Under the pieces are notes generated by a model, which was given only the letters and a program-made list of their open reading frames with translations, searched no databases and was not told the DNA's origin. Shown piece after piece: positions 1 to 8,266 of a DNA stretch of 64,000 nucleotides (positions are counted from its first letter, which is position 1; the number at the start of each line of letters is the position of its first letter). Source of the stretch: Novosphingobium sp. CECT 9465 (lineage in GTDB: Bacteria; Pseudomonadota; Alphaproteobacteria; Sphingomonadales; Sphingomonadaceae); contig NZ_CAKLBX010000001.1 of assembly GCF_920987055.1 (NCBI RefSeq), forward strand, positions 3,210,501-3,274,500, written 5' to 3'. The translations under genes and the position numbers were made by a program.

Positions 1-1
1 G

Positions 2-322
2 AAGCAGTGCTACGACATGGAATTCCACCCCTTTAATCCTGCGGGCTTCGGCCGTCGCGGGCTTTCGGGCACCCATCGCGTCCGCCTGATCGAAGGCCCT
101 TCGGCTCTGCTCGATGGGAATGAAAGCGCGCTGGTTTCGGTGGATATCGTCCATCACGATGTCGAAGGCGCGCGCGCCACGCTGGAGGCTGCGGGATATT
201 CGGTCCGCCATCGCCAGCAACTTGCCAGTGGCGGTTTTGCATATTTCTTCGGGCCGACCGTTCAGGGCTTCCCGCTATCGATCTATCCTGAATCGGCTGA
301 TGCGGAAATGCTTGGCCTTTGA
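2..322 (+). CDS. VOC (glyoxalase-fold) protein, C-terminal part
   Basis: This frame is open from the first bases of the window to a TGA at 320-322, so it is the end of a gene that starts upstream. About 106 residues are visible. They have the pattern of one VOC half-module: a beta strand (ALVSVDIVHHDVEGA), a helix (ARATLEAAGY) and a closing strand with GPTVQGFPLSIY. Family knowledge: VOC proteins bind a metal and act as dioxygenases, isomerases or lyases, often in aromatic catabolism. The substrate cannot be read here. An ATG at 17 exists, but the coding pattern continues upstream of it, so it is unlikely to be the start. Three VOC proteins lie in this island. Confidence 0.6.
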   Translation, partial: KQCYDMEFHPFNPAGFGRRGLSGTHRVRLIEGPSALLDGNESALVSVDIVHHDVEGARATLEAAGYSVRHRQQLASGGFAYFFGPTVQGFPLSIYPESADAEMLGL

Positions 323-370
323 TGATTATCCGGCGCCAGCCAGCAGCACCGCTGGCTGGCGCCCATGCGA

Positions 371-1096
371 TCAGAAGCCTTCGTGTGCTGAATAGACGTG
401 CACACGTGCGGCATTGGCGCGTGGCGGCTGTTCCAGAATATACAGCACGGCCCGCGCGATATCATCGGGATCGAGCGCGGGAATGTAACTGTCCCACGCC
501 GGTTTGCCCTCTGCCTTCATCGGCTCGAATATCTCGGTACTGGTCGTGCCCGGCGCGACCAGCCCGACTTTCACGCCGGAACCTGCCAGTTCGATCCGCA
601 GTGAATCCGTAAACATTTCCAGCGCCTTTTTCAGGCCGCCATAAATACCGCTTCCTGCCGCGGTGATGTTGGCGCCGATGCTGGAGATGTTGACGATCTG
701 TCCTTGCCCTGCGGCCTTCATCGCGCGCGCAAACAGATAGCAGCTGCGCACCACCGATTCGTAATTGATCGCGATCATTGGCTGAAGATGGGCAAGGTCG
801 AACTCCTCGACCGATCCCACGTGCAACACGGCAGCGTTATGAACCACGATATCGGGCGTACCGTAATATTCCTGCACATGGGCCAGTAGCTTTGCAGGCG
901 CTTCAGGTTGCGCAAGATCGATGGCCAGATAGCCGGTCTGGCCGCCCAGGTCCTGTGCCAGTGCAGCCAGCCGCTCCTCGCGCCGCGCCGCCAGCACCAC
1001 GGTCGCCCCGGCTTGGCAAAGTCTGCGCGCAATGGCCTCGCCAATCCCGGCTGAGGCGCCGGTCACGACGGCAATCTTTCCGTCCAGTGATCCCAT
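371..1096 (-). CDS. SDR family NAD(P)-dependent oxidoreductase
   Basis: A 241-aa classical short-chain dehydrogenase. It has the Rossmann dinucleotide motif TGASAGIG near residue 12, the NAA motif after strand 4, ISS with the catalytic Ser, and YGGLK as the YxxxK catalytic pair. I place the start at the ATG at 1096 (MGSLDGK). An in-frame ATG six codons upstream (1114) is possible, but classical SDRs begin directly before the GKxAxVTG strand. It is the last gene of a minus-strand group (SDR, flavoprotein, TetR, SDR) and follows the TetR gene by about 30 bases. It probably oxidises or reduces an alcohol/ketone intermediate. The substrate is unknown. Confidence 0.85.
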   Translation of the reverse strand: MGSLDGKIAVVTGASAGIGEAIARRLCQAGATVVLAARREERLAALAQDLGGQTGYLAIDLAQPEAPAKLLAHVQEYYGTPDIVVHNAAVLHVGSVEEFDLAHLQPMIAINYESVVRSCYLFARAMKAAGQGQIVNISSIGANITAAGSGIYGGLKKALEMFTDSLRIELAGSGVKVGLVAPGTTSTEIFEPMKAEGKPAWDSYIPALDPDDIARAVLYILEQPPRANAARVHVYSAHEGF

Positions 1097-1127
1097 GATT
1101 TCCGTCTCTCCCACTCACCGCCGCACT

Positions 1128-1829
1128 TCAGGCAGCGAGATCGGGGGACCACCAGCGCAAGATGCCCGCACCTTCCGAAATGCGGGCCAAGGCGGAATAT
1201 TTTGCCTGTGCAAAGACATCCGTGGTCATGCCCAGGCCCGCGAACGTGCAAGCCAGCATTTCATCGATGTACCGTGCCGGGTCATCCGATGCCCGCAACA
1301 GCCTGCGGCGCGCCTCGATCGTCATCCCGACGATCAGGTCAACCGCGATATCGAGCGAACCGAAGTGCATCTGCCCGTTGTCGCGCGCAGCGCGCAGCGC
1401 GTCGCGGACCAGCGCATCCTGCGCGCTGGCCCGCGCAAAGTAATCGACATAATCCACCCGGCAGGTGAACCCGCCCCACCGTGGATCATGCCACGCGCGC
1501 AGCATCGTGATGGCCGAACCACCAATGGCCAGCACCGCCGGGTCGGTTTCAGCGGCAAACAGCGCCCGGAAATCGGCGATCATGCCATTGGCAAGGCTTT
1601 CGCCCAGTTCATCGACGGCTTGTTCGATCGATGTGAAATATTTGTAGAATGTCCCCCGCGATACGCCTGCTGCACGTATCACGTCATCGATGACCAACGC
1701 CGTATTGTCACGGCCTGGCTGATACAGTTGAAGCACAGTTTCAAGCAGCCGCGCCCGCATCCGGTCACGGCGTTCGGCTGCCACGCGCAAGCGCGCATTT
1801 TCCCCGTTCGCGGGTGGGCGCGAAGTCAC
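1128..1829 (-). CDS. TetR family transcriptional regulator
   Basis: A 233-aa TetR-type repressor. The N-terminal helix-turn-helix has IDDVIRAAGVSRGTFYKYF, followed by an all-helical ligand domain. The start is a GTG at 1829 whose bases overlap the TGA of the upstream flavoprotein gene (GTGA, 4-base overlap), which shows translational coupling. A longer open frame continues upstream inside the flavoprotein gene and is not credible as coding. The regulator is cotranscribed with the flavoprotein and probably controls the cluster. A TGACA-N4-TGTCA inverted repeat at 3115-3128, upstream of the flavoprotein gene, is a candidate operator. Confidence 0.85.
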   Translation of the reverse strand: MTSRPPANGENARLRVAAERRDRMRARLLETVLQLYQPGRDNTALVIDDVIRAAGVSRGTFYKYFTSIEQAVDELGESLANGMIADFRALFAAETDPAVLAIGGSAITMLRAWHDPRWGGFTCRVDYVDYFARASAQDALVRDALRAARDNGQMHFGSLDIAVDLIVGMTIEARRRLLRASDDPARYIDEMLACTFAGLGMTTDVFAQAKYSALARISEGAGILRWWSPDLAA

Positions 1830-3073
1830 GCTACGATAGCCCACGCCGGGACAGGGCCGATATCGGGCAGAAGGCGCAAATTCGATGGCTGGCCGGTGAG
1901 CGCACGTCCGTAAAGCTCGGTCGAAAGATGGCTGCTGAGTGCATTGTGACGGCTGCCCACATTGAGATCGCGCCAGAGCCGTTGCAATGGATTGTTCAGA
2001 GCGAACGCGCCCGGCCCCGCCACGTCCAGCAGCCGGTTCCCCGCAGTGCGCAGCAAGCCCATGGCAAAGCCGCAATCGGCCTGAACTTGCGCCTTGTCGA
2101 ACCCCGTCAGGACACGCTGTGAAGCAGTATCGTCCATCATCCCCGCCGCGCGGCGGATATGCATCCATGCCGAATCGATCTCAAGCGCCGACTGCCCGAT
2201 CATCGCGCTGAGCGTCTGGGACGCGGCCTGCGTTTCATATGTCCAGCCCACCACGGGTCGGGTTCCGGCGGACTTCACGACGGCGCGAAGGATGGCGGTG
2301 GCGGCACCAAGCATCGGGGGAAGGACGCCCAACGGGAACAGCGATTCCATCGGCCACAGGTCGCGCGGTTCCAATCCCGGCATCGCCAGCAGGACTTCTG
2401 CCGGTGGACTTTGCGACGGGCGCAGGATCAACGCTTCGGGCACGAACAGATGGTCGGCCACAATCGTATTGCTGCCCGATCCGGCCATACCCGCCACATG
2501 CCAGTCATCGAGCAGCGAACAGGCTGGATCGCGCAAATCGACGAATGCCATTGCCATTTCGGTAACGGCGCCGTCCGCATCCAGGAGCTGAACCCCGTTC
2601 AATCCCCAATCGGCATGCCGGGACCCGGAACCATAGCCCCACTTGCCGGTCACGGAATAACCGCCCGGCACCGGCTTTGCCATGGCGGTCGGCGCCGATG
2701 CACTGCACAGCAGTTCATTGCCCGTGCGAAAAACGATGTCGGTCACCGCAGCGGGAAAACCCAGCACGGTGCCGGTCACACCGGACAGCAGGCAAAACGC
2801 CCATGCCGTGCCGACGCAACCCTGCGCGAGTTGTGCCACCGTTTCGATATGGGTCAGCAGCGTTCCGCCCGGACCTCCGGCACGGCGTGGCGCGGTGATG
2901 TGGAACAATCCGGATTCACGCAATGCGTCCATCACCGGCGGCTGGATACGGCCTTCACGCTCACAGGCCTGCGCATGTTCGGCAAGCAGCGGCACCAGCG
3001 CGGCGGCAACCGGCACCGGATCATGGACGCAGGAAACAGCGGGACGGGCGATAGTGTCTACAGGCGATGGCAT
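1826..3073 (-). CDS. Acyl-CoA dehydrogenase-fold flavoprotein, group D monooxygenase-like
   Basis: About 415 aa with acyl-CoA dehydrogenase architecture: helical N-terminal domain, central beta domain, helical C-terminal domain. The central segment GKWGYGSGSRHADW matches the W-x-[FY]-x-SG-x-x-[HR]-x-x-W style seen in HsaA/DszC/HpaB-type flavin-dependent monooxygenases rather than true acyl-CoA dehydrogenases (family knowledge). MAGSGSNTIV in the beta domain is also typical of that group. It would need a separate flavin reductase, and none is obvious nearby. The ATG at 3073 (MPSPVD) is preferred over the one seven codons upstream. It overlaps the TetR gene by 4 bases. A related protein is at 20065-21291. 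The substrate is unknown; a true dehydrogenase remains possible. Confidence 0.75.
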   Translation of the reverse strand: MPSPVDTIARPAVSCVHDPVPVAAALVPLLAEHAQACEREGRIQPPVMDALRESGLFHITAPRRAGGPGGTLLTHIETVAQLAQGCVGTAWAFCLLSGVTGTVLGFPAAVTDIVFRTGNELLCSASAPTAMAKPVPGGYSVTGKWGYGSGSRHADWGLNGVQLLDADGAVTEMAMAFVDLRDPACSLLDDWHVAGMAGSGSNTIVADHLFVPEALILRPSQSPPAEVLLAMPGLEPRDLWPMESLFPLGVLPPMLGAATAILRAVVKSAGTRPVVGWTYETQAASQTLSAMIGQSALEIDSAWMHIRRAAGMMDDTASQRVLTGFDKAQVQADCGFAMGLLRTAGNRLLDVAGPGAFALNNPLQRLWRDLNVGSRHNALSSHLSTELYGRALTGQPSNLRLLPDIGPVPAWAIVA

Positions 3074-3114
3074 GGGCAATCCTCTCCAATCCATGAATCG
3101 CCCATATTATGAAA

Positions 3115-3128
3115 TGACAATAATGTCA
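3115..3128. promoter_or_regulatory. Candidate TetR operator TGACA-N4-TGTCA
   Basis: A perfect 5-bp inverted repeat, TGACA ATAA TGTCA, sits 42 bases upstream of the flavoprotein start at 3073 in AT-rich sequence between it and the SDR gene. The same half-site TGACA/TGTCA occurs in the long palindrome upstream of the second TetR gene at 11921-11940. That supports a regulator site, but the arms are short and chance is not excluded. Confidence 0.4.
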
Positions 3129-3241
3129 CTCAAAGAAACACATGCCTCTGGATCATTCAGAATGGCCAGTGGCAGCTATCGCGCACTGCGCCGCGAGAAG
3201 CGGAAAGCGTGACCGCAATCGCGGCAAAAACAGCCGAACGT

Positions 3242-4018
3242 CTATTGCGCGGTCCACCCGCCATCGATGGGCAGAACGTGGCCTGTGACCATGCTGGCCT
3301 GATCGGAACACAGCCAAACAATACCGGCCGCCTGTTCATCGCAGCCGATCGCGCGCTTGATCGGCTGGTTTACCACCTGTTCGCCGATCAGCACCTTGGC
3401 GTATTCATCGCCGAACTTGTAATAGGCGCGCGTCGGCGTGACGCCCGGCGCGATGCAGTTCACGCGGATGCCGCGATCGGAATAACTGACCGCCGCAAAC
3501 TTGGTCAGCCGGATCACCCCGGCCTTGCCCGAACCGTACCCTGCCCCGCCAAATCCATTGTGAATCATGCCCGCAAGCGAGGTGACGTTGCAGATCGCGC
3601 CGCCGCCGTTTTCGACCATGTGCGCGATCTCGTGCTTGAGGCAGATGAAGGTCGAGCGCAGGCACATTGTGATGGTGTGGTCGAACGCCGCAACCGGTTG
3701 CGTGTGGAGGTCCGGCCCTGCTGAATCGGGATGGGCATCGCCCACGACGTTTGCGGCCAGATGCAATCCGCCGAACTGTTCAACGGTCTGGCGGACAAGC
3801 GCCTCGACTTGTGCCTCGTCCGTCGCATCGGCGTGGAGATAGCGTGCGACAAATCCTTCTGCGCGCAGGGCTTCGGCGCGTTCTTCGCCCAGAGCATCGT
3901 TGATGTCTGCCAGCATCACCGCGGCACCTTCGCTGGCGAAAGCGCGGGCAGTGGCGGCCCCGATTCCATCGGCACCCGCTGTCACCAGCGCGACCTTGCC
4001 CGAAAAGAGTCCTGTCAT
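3242..4018 (-). CDS. SDR family oxidoreductase
   Basis: A 258-aa SDR starting at the ATG at 4018 (MTGLFSGK). The cofactor motif reads TAGADGIG, with Ala in place of the usual Gly after Thr. The active site has TSLAG and YGSGK (Tyr and Lys present). The C-terminus VLPIDGGWTAQ is the usual FabG-like ending. It is divergent from the CapA-like gene at 4159 and is the first gene of the minus-strand group continuing into the flavoprotein at 3073 after a 168-base gap. The large N-terminal extension available in this frame lacks SDR character and is rejected. Role: NAD(P)-dependent alcohol/ketone interconversion, substrate unknown. Confidence 0.85.
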   Translation of the reverse strand: MTGLFSGKVALVTAGADGIGAATARAFASEGAAVMLADINDALGEERAEALRAEGFVARYLHADATDEAQVEALVRQTVEQFGGLHLAANVVGDAHPDSAGPDLHTQPVAAFDHTITMCLRSTFICLKHEIAHMVENGGGAICNVTSLAGMIHNGFGGAGYGSGKAGVIRLTKFAAVSYSDRGIRVNCIAPGVTPTRAYYKFGDEYAKVLIGEQVVNQPIKRAIGCDEQAAGIVWLCSDQASMVTGHVLPIDGGWTAQ

Positions 4019-4158
4019 TTTTCCCGTCCCCACCCGCTGATTTATTTGTTCATCAGGCCTGCAATAATGTGTTTCGATATGCCTCAACCGGCCACACGAT
4101 AGGGGCACGTTCCCGTCACGCCTTACAGCTTCACCGCCATATTGAGAGGAACAGCTAG

Positions 4159-5259
4159 ATGGCCCAGGGAACATTGCGCCTGTTTGCGGTCGGTGATCTG
4201 CAACTGATGACGCGCGAGCCACCGGCAGACCTGTTTGCAGCGGTCACGCCAGTTCTTTCGGCGGCGGACGTGACATTCGGCAACTGCGAATGGCCTTATG
4301 CCGAAGAGGCGGGTGACACGCACCCGGTGGAAGCGCACATCAACGACGATTTCGATCTGGGCGACCTGTTCGCACCCGGCGCGCCGGAAAGCATTGCGAT
4401 GATGGGGGCTGCGGGCTTCAACGTGATGTCCGTCGCGAACAATCACACCATGCACGGCGGCTATCGCGCGTTCCTGCGCACCATTGCGCTGCTGGAGGAA
4501 TCCGGCATCGCCCCGGTCGGTGGCGGGGATACCATCGCCAGCGCGCGCGCGCCGGTGATAATCGAGCGCAACGGCCACAAGATCGGGTTTCTGGCCTGCA
4601 CGTCGGGCTTCCTGCCCGGAGCCCATGCCGGACGCCGAACGCCGGGAATCGTGCCGCTGCGCCGCCATACTTATGCCGAAAACAACAGCTGGCACGATTG
4701 GGGGGTGGAGCCGGACACGCGCACGCTGGTCAATCGCGATGATCTGGCCGCGATGATCGAAAGTATCACCGCCCTCAAAGCCCAAGTCGATGTGGTGGTG
4801 CTGAGTTGCCACTGGGGCATTCTGGAGCACGTATCGGCCATTGCCGATTACCAGCGCGAAGCGGCGCGCGCGTTCATCGATGCGGGCGTCGATCTGATCG
4901 TCAGCCAGGGACCGCTGCCGATCAAGGGTTTCGAAGTTTATAAAGGAAAGGCGGTCCTTTATAATATGGGCAAGTTCGCGATGATTTCGCCCTGGTCGCG
5001 CGACGAGACGCCTTCGGGCATTTCAGCGCCGCTACTGGATGAAACCAGCCGGGGGCTGGCCGCCTCCGTCACGATTGCGGACGGTACGATTACCGGCGTC
5101 CAGATCGTGCCTGTCTATCTTGGCAGCAGCGGTCGCCCACAGATATTGAATCCGGGCGAGCCATACTATGACGCCATTCTTGGCGTGGTGGCCGAACGTA
5201 CCGCCGCTGCCAAACTGAACGGTTCGATGGACGCCGATGGCCGAATTGTGCTGGGTTGA
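4159..5259 (+). CDS. CapA/YwtB-like metallophosphoesterase-fold protein
   Basis: A 366-aa protein of the CapA family, a calcineurin-like fold named for poly-gamma-glutamate capsule synthesis but common in unrelated clusters. Conserved blocks are visible: VGDLQL at the N-terminus, FGNCEWP, SVANNHTMHGG, LSCHWG, and near the C-terminus SQGPLPIKGFEVYKGK followed by YNMGKF. In most relatives the GPLP block reads GxHPH or GPH and supplies a metal-ligand His. Here that His is Leu, so metal binding may be altered. There is no signal peptide. The next gene starts 3 bases after the stop, so the two are an operon. Given the catabolic neighbours, a role in capsule formation is unlikely. The actual role is unknown. 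Confidence 0.75.
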   Translation: MAQGTLRLFAVGDLQLMTREPPADLFAAVTPVLSAADVTFGNCEWPYAEEAGDTHPVEAHINDDFDLGDLFAPGAPESIAMMGAAGFNVMSVANNHTMHGGYRAFLRTIALLEESGIAPVGGGDTIASARAPVIIERNGHKIGFLACTSGFLPGAHAGRRTPGIVPLRRHTYAENNSWHDWGVEPDTRTLVNRDDLAAMIESITALKAQVDVVVLSCHWGILEHVSAIADYQREAARAFIDAGVDLIVSQGPLPIKGFEVYKGKAVLYNMGKFAMISPWSRDETPSGISAPLLDETSRGLAASVTIADGTITGVQIVPVYLGSSGRPQILNPGEPYYDAILGVVAERTAAAKLNGSMDADGRIVLG

Positions 5260-5262
5260 CCG

Positions 5263-6330
5263 ATGACAGACACCAAAACCTCGATCCACACCGAAGATGC
5301 AGTCGAACGCCTGGGCCTCTGGCTCTCGGCGCGCCTGCCGGGTTCCCCCTCGGTCGAAGTTACCGATGCCGTTGAACCGGCGCAGGGCTTTTCCAGCCGC
5401 ACCATCCTGTTCGTGGCGCGCTGGCACGAAGATGGCAAGGCGGTCGAACGCCGGCTGGTCGCCCGGATCCAGCGCGATGTGTCTGTGCCGATGCTGGCCG
5501 ATGTGTTTCATCAATACCGGATAATGCGCGCGATTGCCGCCAATTCATCGGTCAAAGTCCCCAACATCGACTTTGCCGAACGCGATCCGACAATACTTGG
5601 CGCACCGTTTTTCCTGATGGACAGGATCGACGGCCGGGTTCCCCCCGATTTTCCAAGCTATCACCAGGAAGGCTGGGTCGCCGATCTTCCCACTGGTGAC
5701 CGCACCCGCTGCTGGTGGAACGGGATCGAGGAAATGGCGCGGCTGCACCGGATCGACTGGCGCTGCTTTTCGTTTCTGGCCGAAGGCACCCGGCGCGCGC
5801 CCGATGCCGTATTCTATCTCGATCAGTTCGTGGGGAAATGGTTCGACTGGGCGCGCAACGGACAATCTTTCCCCATCATCTCCGAAGCGCTCGCTTATCT
5901 CAAAGAACACGCACCGCTTGCGGCGGAATCAGGACTGGTGTGGAACGACGCGCGGCTGGGCAATACCATGTACCAGACACATGGCACCGAAGTTGTCTCA
6001 CTCTTCGATTTCGAGGTGGCGACGCTTGGCCCGCCCGAAGTCGATCTGGCTCACTGGGTCTATCTTGACGAAGTGTTCAGCGAGAATTTCGGTGTGCCCC
6101 GCATGGACGGATTGCCGCGGGGGGCAGAAGCGGTGGCCGGGTTCGAGCGGATCTATGGGCGACGGATGCCGCAGTTCAGCTATTACATGGCGGTCGCCGC
6201 GCTGAAGATCCTGATCCTGTCGGTGCGCAATTACGGCAACGACAAGGACATGGGAGCACCTGCCGCCCTGCCTGATTTTCTGGTAGACCGGCTCGCCCAC
6301 TATCTTGCGGAATTCAAGGCGGGGCGCTGA
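5263..6330 (+). CDS. Phosphotransferase family protein (APH/choline-kinase fold)
   Basis: A 355-aa protein kinase-like phosphotransferase. The catalytic loop appears as LVWNDARLGN, an equivalent of the HGDxxxxN loop with Asn in place of the first Asp-side residue, and the metal site as LFDFEVATLGPPEVDLAHW. The N-terminal lobe has GFSSRTILF, a glycine-rich segment. This subfamily (often annotated as phosphotransferase or acyl-CoA dehydrogenase-associated kinase) is common beside acyl-CoA dehydrogenases and SDRs in actinobacteria and sphingomonads and may phosphorylate a hydroxylated catabolic intermediate. It lies 3 bases after the CapA-like gene. A second family member is at 8267-9400. The substrate is unknown. 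Confidence 0.8.
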   Translation: MTDTKTSIHTEDAVERLGLWLSARLPGSPSVEVTDAVEPAQGFSSRTILFVARWHEDGKAVERRLVARIQRDVSVPMLADVFHQYRIMRAIAANSSVKVPNIDFAERDPTILGAPFFLMDRIDGRVPPDFPSYHQEGWVADLPTGDRTRCWWNGIEEMARLHRIDWRCFSFLAEGTRRAPDAVFYLDQFVGKWFDWARNGQSFPIISEALAYLKEHAPLAAESGLVWNDARLGNTMYQTHGTEVVSLFDFEVATLGPPEVDLAHWVYLDEVFSENFGVPRMDGLPRGAEAVAGFERIYGRRMPQFSYYMAVAALKILILSVRNYGNDKDMGAPAALPDFLVDRLAHYLAEFKAGR

Positions 6331-6349
6331 AAAAGATCAGCGACCCGCC
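6318..6349. terminator. Hairpin between convergent genes
   Basis: GGCGGG-g-CGCTGA, loop AAAAGA, TCAGCG-a-CCCGCC forms a 12-bp stem with one mismatch. It overlaps the stop of the phosphotransferase gene and lies just before the convergent SDR stop. There is no long T-run, so it is a terminator-like hairpin rather than a classical intrinsic terminator. Confidence 0.45.
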
Positions 6350-6356
6350 TCACGCG

Positions 6357-7181
6357 TCAATCCTGCTTCAACATACCCGCCGATGACAGCTTCATCACAT
6401 CGGCAAACGGCGCAGCGTGAGACGTCATCCCGCCATCGACCGCCAGCGTTGCGCCGGTAATGAACCGCGCGGCATCCGATGCAAGGAACGCGACCGGGCC
6501 GGCAATATCCTGCGGATCGGCCACGTAGGGCGTCAGGTGATGGGCGGTGAACAGTTCGATCATTTCCGGGCTGATCGATGCAGCCAGCGGCGGGGTCATC
6601 ACCATGCCCACGACCACCGAATTGGCGCGGATGCCCTGCTTGCCATACTGCGTGGCAACATTGAGCGCGAGGTTGATCAGCGCCGCCTTGGATGCGCCAT
6701 AGGCGGGCATGCCCAGATCGCCCTGAACGCCGCGCCCCGATGCGACCATCACGATGGACCCGCCGCCACGCGCAATCATGTGCGGGATTGCGGCCTTGCA
6801 CAGCAGGGCGGGCGCAATCGTGTTGACGCGCAGTGTGCGTTCCCACGTGGCCGCGTCCATGTCGGCGATGTTGGCGTCCTTGGCCAGCGTAGCGGCATCG
6901 GTCACGGCGGCGTTGTTGATCAGGATGTCCAGCCCGCCGAACGCGCTGATAGCCGCATCCACAAGCAATTGCGCTGTTGCAGGATCGGCCAGATCGCCAA
7001 ACGCCGAAGTGACCTGCCCGCCTGCATCGCGGATAGCCTGCGTTGTGCCCGTTGCACTTTCCGCGCGGCTTGCCGCAACCAGAACCTTGGCCCCCTGCCG
7101 TGCCAGTTCGTGCGCGATTTCAGCCCCGATGCCGGAGCCGGCCCCCGTCACGATCGCCACTTTCCCGTCCAGTACGCCCAT
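6357..7181 (-). CDS. SDR family oxidoreductase
   Basis: A 274-aa SDR. Motifs: TGAGSGIG for NAD(P), NNAAV, VASGRG with the catalytic Ser, and YGASK as the YxxxK pair, then LAVDGGM near the C-terminus. I choose the ATG at 7181; an in-frame ATG at 7187 is too close to the AGGAAGAG ribosome-binding site. It is divergent from another SDR at 7322, and the two are clearly related (both have an AYGASKAAL active-site segment and similar C-terminal halves), suggesting duplication. The C-terminus extends about 25 residues beyond the usual VDGGxxxx end, as in its neighbour. Confidence 0.85.
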   Translation of the reverse strand: MGVLDGKVAIVTGAGSGIGAEIAHELARQGAKVLVAASRAESATGTTQAIRDAGGQVTSAFGDLADPATAQLLVDAAISAFGGLDILINNAAVTDAATLAKDANIADMDAATWERTLRVNTIAPALLCKAAIPHMIARGGGSIVMVASGRGVQGDLGMPAYGASKAALINLALNVATQYGKQGIRANSVVVGMVMTPPLAASISPEMIELFTAHHLTPYVADPQDIAGPVAFLASDAARFITGATLAVDGGMTSHAAPFADVMKLSSAGMLKQD

Positions 7182-7321
7182 GTGCATCTCTCTTCCTGAT
7201 TTGTGATCGCAGACTTTCATTGCTTCGCGCGCAAGTGTGCCTATCGTTTTATAGGTGCCGGGCCTGCGTGACACATTCTCTGTGCCCGCACAATTTCGGG
7301 CCGAGCGTTCAGGAGACAAGC

Positions 7322-8149
7322 ATGATCAAACCCCTCAGCGACCGCGTCGCCATCATCACAGGTGCGGGGCAAGGCATCGGCGCCGAAGTTGCCGCCGTGC
7401 TGGCGGATCGTGGCGCGACGGTGATCCTTAACGACATCATGGCCGACCGGGTTGAGGAGACCGCAGCGAGCCTGCGCGCCCAAGGGTTCCGCGCGGAAGC
7501 AGCGGTGTTCGATCTGACCGACGAAGACGACATTGCCCGCGCGGTTGGCGCCATCGCTGCAAAGCATGGCCGAATCGACATCGTGCACAACAACGCCGCC
7601 TTCCAGACCAACGAACAGCGCGCGCGCGATCTTGATGTGATCAACCTCCCCGCCGATGCGTGGGACAAGGCTTTCGCCGTCAATGCGCGCGGGCCGATGC
7701 TGCTATGCAAGCATGTGCTGCCCACGATGATCGCGGGCGGCGGCGGTTCGATCATTCATTCTGCGTCGGGATTTGGCCTGCTGGGCGAAATGACGCTGAC
7801 CGCCTATGGTGCCAGCAAGGCGGCCCTGATCAACCTTGGCCGGTTCATCGCCACCCAATATGGCAAGCAGGGTGTACGTTCGAACGTGATCGCCATCGGC
7901 TTTGTACTCAGCGAAAACGCGATCGATTCCACCCCGCAGGCGGTCAAGGACGTGCTGCTCGCGCACCACCTCAACCCCGAACTTGGATCCCCGCGCGATA
8001 TCGCCAATGTCGTCGCGTTTCTGGCGTCGGACGAATCACGCTTCATCAACGGCGCGATGATCCCCGTCGATGGCGGCTTCACCGCGCATCAGGCCAGCAT
8101 GGTCGATTTCCAGCGCCTGTTTGCAGAAGCAGGCAGCAACCAGCTTTAA
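7322..8149 (+). CDS. SDR family oxidoreductase
   Basis: A 275-aa SDR with TGAGQGIG, NNAAF, SASGFG and YGASK. It resembles the divergent SDR at 6357-7181 across its length, including the C-terminal tail after IPVDGGFTAHQ. The start is the ATG at 7322, preceded by CAGGAGACAAGC, a good ribosome-binding site. Longer upstream readings in this frame have no SDR character. It ends before a strong hairpin at 8217-8238. The substrate is unknown; the pair may act on the same pathway or on stereoisomers (inference). Confidence 0.87.
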   Translation: MIKPLSDRVAIITGAGQGIGAEVAAVLADRGATVILNDIMADRVEETAASLRAQGFRAEAAVFDLTDEDDIARAVGAIAAKHGRIDIVHNNAAFQTNEQRARDLDVINLPADAWDKAFAVNARGPMLLCKHVLPTMIAGGGGSIIHSASGFGLLGEMTLTAYGASKAALINLGRFIATQYGKQGVRSNVIAIGFVLSENAIDSTPQAVKDVLLAHHLNPELGSPRDIANVVAFLASDESRFINGAMIPVDGGFTAHQASMVDFQRLFAEAGSNQL

Positions 8150-8168
8150 GGGGTGGCGGTAGTGCGAT

Positions 8169-8250
8169 GCCCACCCCGCTGCGACTAACGCCTCCTTCGG
8201 AGACGTAAGTCTCGCTCCCCTCCCGCAAGCGGGAGGGGTTGGGGGTGGGC
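8169..8250. terminator. Terminator-like palindromic element
   Basis: Between the convergent genes at 7322 and 8267 lies a perfect 10-bp stem CCCCTCCCGC-AA-GCGGGAGGGG (8217-8238). An outer arm GCCCACCCC near 8169 can pair with GGGGGTGGGC at 8241-8250. It resembles the C-rich extragenic palindromes scattered in sphingomonad genomes and may serve as a bidirectional terminator. It lacks a T-run. Confidence 0.5.
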
Positions 8251-8266
8251 TTTGCGTTTCGGAAAT

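Noticed and set aside
1830-2168. N-terminal extension of the first TetR gene
   Set aside because: It would lie within the flavoprotein gene in another frame, and the GTGA overlap at 1826-1829 gives a normal start just before the HTH domain.
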